Positions 61,197 through 64,000 of a DNA stretch of 64,000 bases are shown here, in pieces. Under the pieces are notes generated by a model. That model did no database searches. It had not been told where the DNA came from and saw only the letters and a program-made list of their open reading frames with translations. The stretch is from CAVUOA01 sp963742955 (GTDB lineage Bacteria; Bacteroidota; Ignavibacteria; Tepidaquicellales; OLB5). Positions within the stretch are counted from its first letter, which is position 1. Each line of letters opens with the position of its first letter. Location of the stretch: positions 434,001-498,000 of the forward strand of contig CAVUOA010000009.1 in the NCBI GenBank assembly GCA_963742955.1, given 5' to 3'. The position numbers and the translations under genes were made by a program.

Positions 61197-61463
61197 TTAC
61201 AGCTCACCGAATCCATCTTCAAAGAATTTCATAATCTCCGAAGCTGCTTTAGCTTCATCGCTTCCGTCAAATTTTAATTTTACGTGTGAACCATGCTCAG
61301 CAGCCAATGACATAACGCCTATTATGCTTTTCCCGTTAATCTGGAACCCGTCTTTAATAAGATAAAAATCACATTTATACTTTGAAGCTATCTTCACCAG
61401 CATCGAGGCGGGTCTTGTATGCATTCCTGCTTTGTTTTTTATAGTTACAGTCTTTTCAATCAT
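61197..61463 (-). CDS. ptsH: Phosphocarrier protein HPr
   Basis: The 88-aa protein has the active His15 in GMHTRPASMLV and the regulatory Ser46-region GKSIIGVMSLAAEHG, the Gram-positive-type site recognised by HPr kinase. It passes phosphate from enzyme I to acceptors. It starts 11 nt after the polyprenyl synthase and 30 nt before ptsI. Confidence 0.94.
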   Translation of the reverse strand: MIEKTVTIKNKAGMHTRPASMLVKIASKYKCDFYLIKDGFQINGKSIIGVMSLAAEHGSHVKLKFDGSDEAKAASEIMKFFEDGFGEL

Positions 61464-61474
61464 TCGTTCTTATC

Positions 61475-62491
61475 CTAATAGCTCCGGTTCAAAAGCATAT
61501 CCGAAAATTTTTCCAGCTTCTCTCTGGCTGCCGGGTTATTTAATTTTGATAAATGCGCATTTGCGGTATTTGTATAATCCAGAATCTCTTTCCTTGCAAA
61601 TTCTATGGCGCCGCTTTCCTGATAAATCCTTATAACATCATTAATTTTCTCCGTACCGGGAGCGCCGTTATTATAGATAGTTCTTAATTTTTCCTTTTGC
61701 GGTGAAACGGATAAATCAAGTGACTTCAAATATAAATATGTTTTTTTCTTTTCAAGTATATCGCCCCCGATTCTCTTTCCAAATTCCTTTTCTTTTGCAA
61801 CAACATCGAGCAGGTCATCCAGAACCTGGAATGCGAGTCCCAGGAATCTTGAATAATTACTTATTATATCCAGGTCATTTTCAGATGCCCCTGCAATTAT
61901 TGCACCCATAACAGCAGAGGTTCTTAATAATTCAGCTGTTTTTTTCTTAATCATAATAACATAATCATCCAGCGTGACATGCTCGGCAGTTTCATATTCT
62001 TTATCCAATGCCTGACCTTCGCAAACTTCTATAACGCCGTCGGTGAAGACCTGGACTATTTCATCAATCCGGTCAGACTTAGTTCTGAGTAATGACCTGT
62101 ATGATAGCCCTATAAGCTCATCACCCACAAGTATAGCTTCATTTACAGACCATTTTTTGTGAATCGTTTCTTTGCCGCGTCTTGTATCGGCATTATCCAT
62201 AATATCATCATGTACAAGTGTAAAATTATGAAGAATTTCTATAGCAACAGCGGCATCGAGCGCATTTTCAATACTGCCTCCGAACGCTTCGCATGCGAAA
62301 AACAGCATCAGAGGTCTGATTCTCTTCCCCCCGCCCTGCATTATGTAATTCAGCGGGTCATACAATGAATAAGGATACTTTACATTATCTCTTGAATAGT
62401 GCGAAAGCGCAGTCTGTTCGGCTAAGAAATCATACAATCTCTTATCGAATCTATCACGGTATTCTTTACATATTTTATTAAAATCTTCCAA
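61475..62491 (-). CDS. Polyprenyl diphosphate synthase (trans type)
   Basis: Extends allylic diphosphates with isopentenyl diphosphate for quinone or lipid-carrier side chains. The 338-aa protein has GGGKRIRPLMLFFACEAF (first conserved region), the first Asp-rich motif VHDDIMDNADTRRG, GDELIGLSYRSLL and the second Asp-rich motif FQVLDDLLDV, followed by GKRIGGDILEKKKTYLYL. The position five before the first DDxxD is a small residue, favouring a longer product than farnesyl diphosphate. Product length is not certain. Confidence 0.88.
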   Translation of the reverse strand: MEDFNKICKEYRDRFDKRLYDFLAEQTALSHYSRDNVKYPYSLYDPLNYIMQGGGKRIRPLMLFFACEAFGGSIENALDAAVAIEILHNFTLVHDDIMDNADTRRGKETIHKKWSVNEAILVGDELIGLSYRSLLRTKSDRIDEIVQVFTDGVIEVCEGQALDKEYETAEHVTLDDYVIMIKKKTAELLRTSAVMGAIIAGASENDLDIISNYSRFLGLAFQVLDDLLDVVAKEKEFGKRIGGDILEKKKTYLYLKSLDLSVSPQKEKLRTIYNNGAPGTEKINDVIRIYQESGAIEFARKEILDYTNTANAHLSKLNNPAAREKLEKFSDMLLNRSY

Positions 62492-62501
62492 TAAGTATTT
62501 C

Positions 62502-63410
62502 TTATATTTCAGATATGTTTGCTTTGTAGAAATTTCTTTTCAGAAACTCTTCATCATTTTTCCAGTTCTTTCTGATTTTCACAAAAAGTTCAAGAAAAAC
62601 AGGTTTGCCTGTAAATTCTTCTATATTTTTTCTTGAGCGCTCGCCAAGCGATTTTATCATCGCACCCTGCTTACCGATTACTATTGGTTTCTGTGATTCC
62701 TTCTCAAGCACAATACTTGCCCTTATATAATCTTTTCCTTTTTCTCTCTCTTTAAATTCATCAATTTCCACATAAGCCGAAAAAGGCACTTCATCTTGAT
62801 ACATTCTTAAAACCTGTGCCCTGATTATTTCTGCAACAAAAAACTTTTCGGGCTGGGAGGCAATAATATCACCTTCAAAATAAAAATCATGTTCAGGGAT
62901 GTACTTTTCGATTGTAATCATTAATTCAGCCACATTAAAACCTGTCTTTGCACTGATAGGGATAATCTCGTCAAATTTAAATTTCTTCGAAACGTCATTA
63001 ATTACCAGCAATACGGTTTCTTTTTTCACCAAATCAATCTTGCTTAAAACGCAGAATATCTTGTGCTCCGAAAATTCTTTGCCGTACCTTGAATAAACTT
63101 CTTCTAAAGACTCCGGGTCATAATCTGATACATCAATTACAAGTATTATTATATCCGCCTCAATAAACGAACTCTCGATTTCCTTTTTCATAAACGCCTG
63201 CAGCTTATACCGCGGCTTTAGTATACCGGGAGTATCTACAAATACTATCTGCACATTGTTTTTTGTGTAAATGCCAAAAATTTTATTCCGGGTGGTTTGC
63301 GGCTTTGGCGTAACAATAGATAAATTGTAACCAAGTACAGCATTCAATAATGTTGATTTACCAGCGTTTGGTTTTCCTACTATAGCAACGAAACCGGATT
63401 TTTTATCCAT
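62502..63410 (-). CDS. era: GTPase Era
   Basis: Ribosome-assembly GTPase that binds the 16S rRNA 3' end. The 302-aa frame is intact. G1 GKPNAGKSTLLNAV, G3 DTPGILKP and G4 LSKIDLV are seen, with ISAKTGFNVAEL at G5. The KH domain has REKGKDYIRASIVLEKESQKPIVIGKQGAMIKSLGERSRKNIEEFTGKPVFLELFVKIRKNWKND. Length and domain order match E. coli Era (301 aa). Confidence 0.96.
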   Translation of the reverse strand: MDKKSGFVAIVGKPNAGKSTLLNAVLGYNLSIVTPKPQTTRNKIFGIYTKNNVQIVFVDTPGILKPRYKLQAFMKKEIESSFIEADIIILVIDVSDYDPESLEEVYSRYGKEFSEHKIFCVLSKIDLVKKETVLLVINDVSKKFKFDEIIPISAKTGFNVAELMITIEKYIPEHDFYFEGDIIASQPEKFFVAEIIRAQVLRMYQDEVPFSAYVEIDEFKEREKGKDYIRASIVLEKESQKPIVIGKQGAMIKSLGERSRKNIEEFTGKPVFLELFVKIRKNWKNDEEFLKRNFYKANISEI

Positions 63411-63563
63411 TTATATTTTAATATGCTGCAAAACAATTGCACGCTTGTAACAAAATTACAGGTTTAACGTTAAATTTACGCAAATTTTGTGGAATATTCA
63501 ATTAATTTAAGGGGTAGGTCTATATAAAGGCAGCAAAGTAATGAAACATAATTATGTCAAATT

Positions 63564-64000
63564 TTAGGAAAAGCTCTGTTTTTTCTCCATCAAATTAAAC
63601 CTGATTTCAACCTCGGTACCTTTATCAATTTCACTTCTCACATATATTTTGGCTTTCATATCATCAATAATTTTCTTAGTAATAACCAAACCAAGTCCCA
63701 TTCCGGTTGATTTAGTTGAAAAATACGGCTCAAATAACTTTTGCAGTGTTTGTTCATCCATACCAATGCCGTTATCCTTGACAAATATAGAATAATATCC
63801 GTTTGTTTGAGCGCTTTCTATTTTAATATTCCCATCTTTACGCTCGCATATTTTTTCATCAATTGCCTGCATTGAATTTCTGATAATATTAATTAAAGCC
63901 CTTTTTACTTCATCCCTGTCACCATGGACTAATTTAAGTCTCGGATACAAACTTAGATTCAATGCTATTTTCCCCTCCGAATTCATAAGATTAACAACAT
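63564..64000 (-). CDS. Sensor histidine kinase, C-terminal ATPase domain (cut by the window edge)
   Basis: About 145 residues are visible, and the frame is open to the window end (VVNLMNSEGK...). The HATPase core shows the N box DEVKRALINIIRNSMQAID, G1 VKDNGIGMDEQTLQKLFEPYFSTK, and G2 GMGLGLVITKKII. The last residues EVEIRFNLMEKKQSFS end the domain without a response-regulator fusion. The sensor and dimerisation parts lie outside, so the signal is unknown. It does not overlap era, whose upstream gap of 153 nt shows no clear promoter. Confidence 0.88.
   Translation of the reverse strand, partial: VVNLMNSEGKIALNLSLYPRLKLVHGDRDEVKRALINIIRNSMQAIDEKICERKDGNIKIESAQTNGYYSIFVKDNGIGMDEQTLQKLFEPYFSTKSTGMGLGLVITKKIIDDMKAKIYVRSEIDKGTEVEIRFNLMEKKQSFS

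Overview
This window is AT-rich DNA from a Gram-negative bacterium of the Bacteroidetes/Chlorobi (FCB) group, most likely an Ignavibacteria-type organism. The evidence is: five large exported proteins end in the type IX secretion (T9SS) sorting tail with the NYPNPFNP signature typical of that group; two clean promoters fit TTGACA - 17 nt - TAnnTTTG, the -10 form usual in Bacteroidetes/Chlorobi; and there are LPS genes (kdtA, gmhA, an MsbA-like exporter, an O-antigen ligase) and outer-membrane barrels. The genus cannot be read from the sequence.

Layout. 0.2-4.8 kb (minus): conserved housekeeping run yicC-gmk-rpoZ-coaBC with a LOG-family gene and an SDR oxidoreductase, then tRNA-Arg(CCT). 5.1-9.3 kb (minus): LptF-type permease, the 4.5S SRP RNA, a Gfo/Idh/MocA oxidoreductase, 3-hydroxybutyryl-CoA dehydrogenase and a GyrI-like protein. 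9.4-19 kb: two glycine C-acetyltransferase (kbl) paralogues, an acetate-CoA ligase and a carrier protein, separated by poorly conserved accessory DNA: a small putative zinc protein, an orphan small-RNA unit with its own promoter and terminator, broken small secreted proteins, a beta-propeller T9SS protein and a decayed four-helix-bundle gene. 19-24 kb: tandem M6-like exported metalloproteases. 24.7-37.7 kb (minus): bactofilin plus M23 peptidase, polA, LPS genes, and the translation cluster rplM-rpsI-rpsB-tsf-pyrH-frr, then an RRM protein. 38-41 kb: type III polyketide synthase with its ICMT-like partner and a monohaem-motif barrel protein. 41-49.3 kb (plus): LPS assembly and export (ABC transporter, two GT2 enzymes, O-antigen ligase), DUF1844, NAD kinase, an MFS carrier and a tRNA-dihydrouridine synthase. 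49.4-57.3 kb (minus): exported proteins, including a TlpA / DUF6029 barrel / Omp28 lipoprotein set. 57.3-64 kb (minus): nuoH, PGI/PMI, ptsI-ptsH, a polyprenyl synthase, era and a histidine kinase cut by the window end.

Data quality matters when reading this annotation. At least a dozen genes, several of them essential (rpsB, tsf, pyrH, rplM, polA, nadK, kdtA, coaBC), are broken by single-base indels, often in homopolymers. Long stretches (17-26 kb, 37-46 kb, 51.6-63.4 kb) are almost free of them. These are best read as sequencing or assembly errors, and I give one joined gene for each.

The most interesting non-textbook signals are the orphan RNA unit near 11.6 kb; intergenic elements that share GTCAT...ATGAC-type ends but have exchanged palindromic cores; GAGTG-type tandem tracts just 3' of several minus-strand genes; the metalloprotease pair with an unusual zinc-motif spacing; and the TlpA-barrel-Omp28 set.
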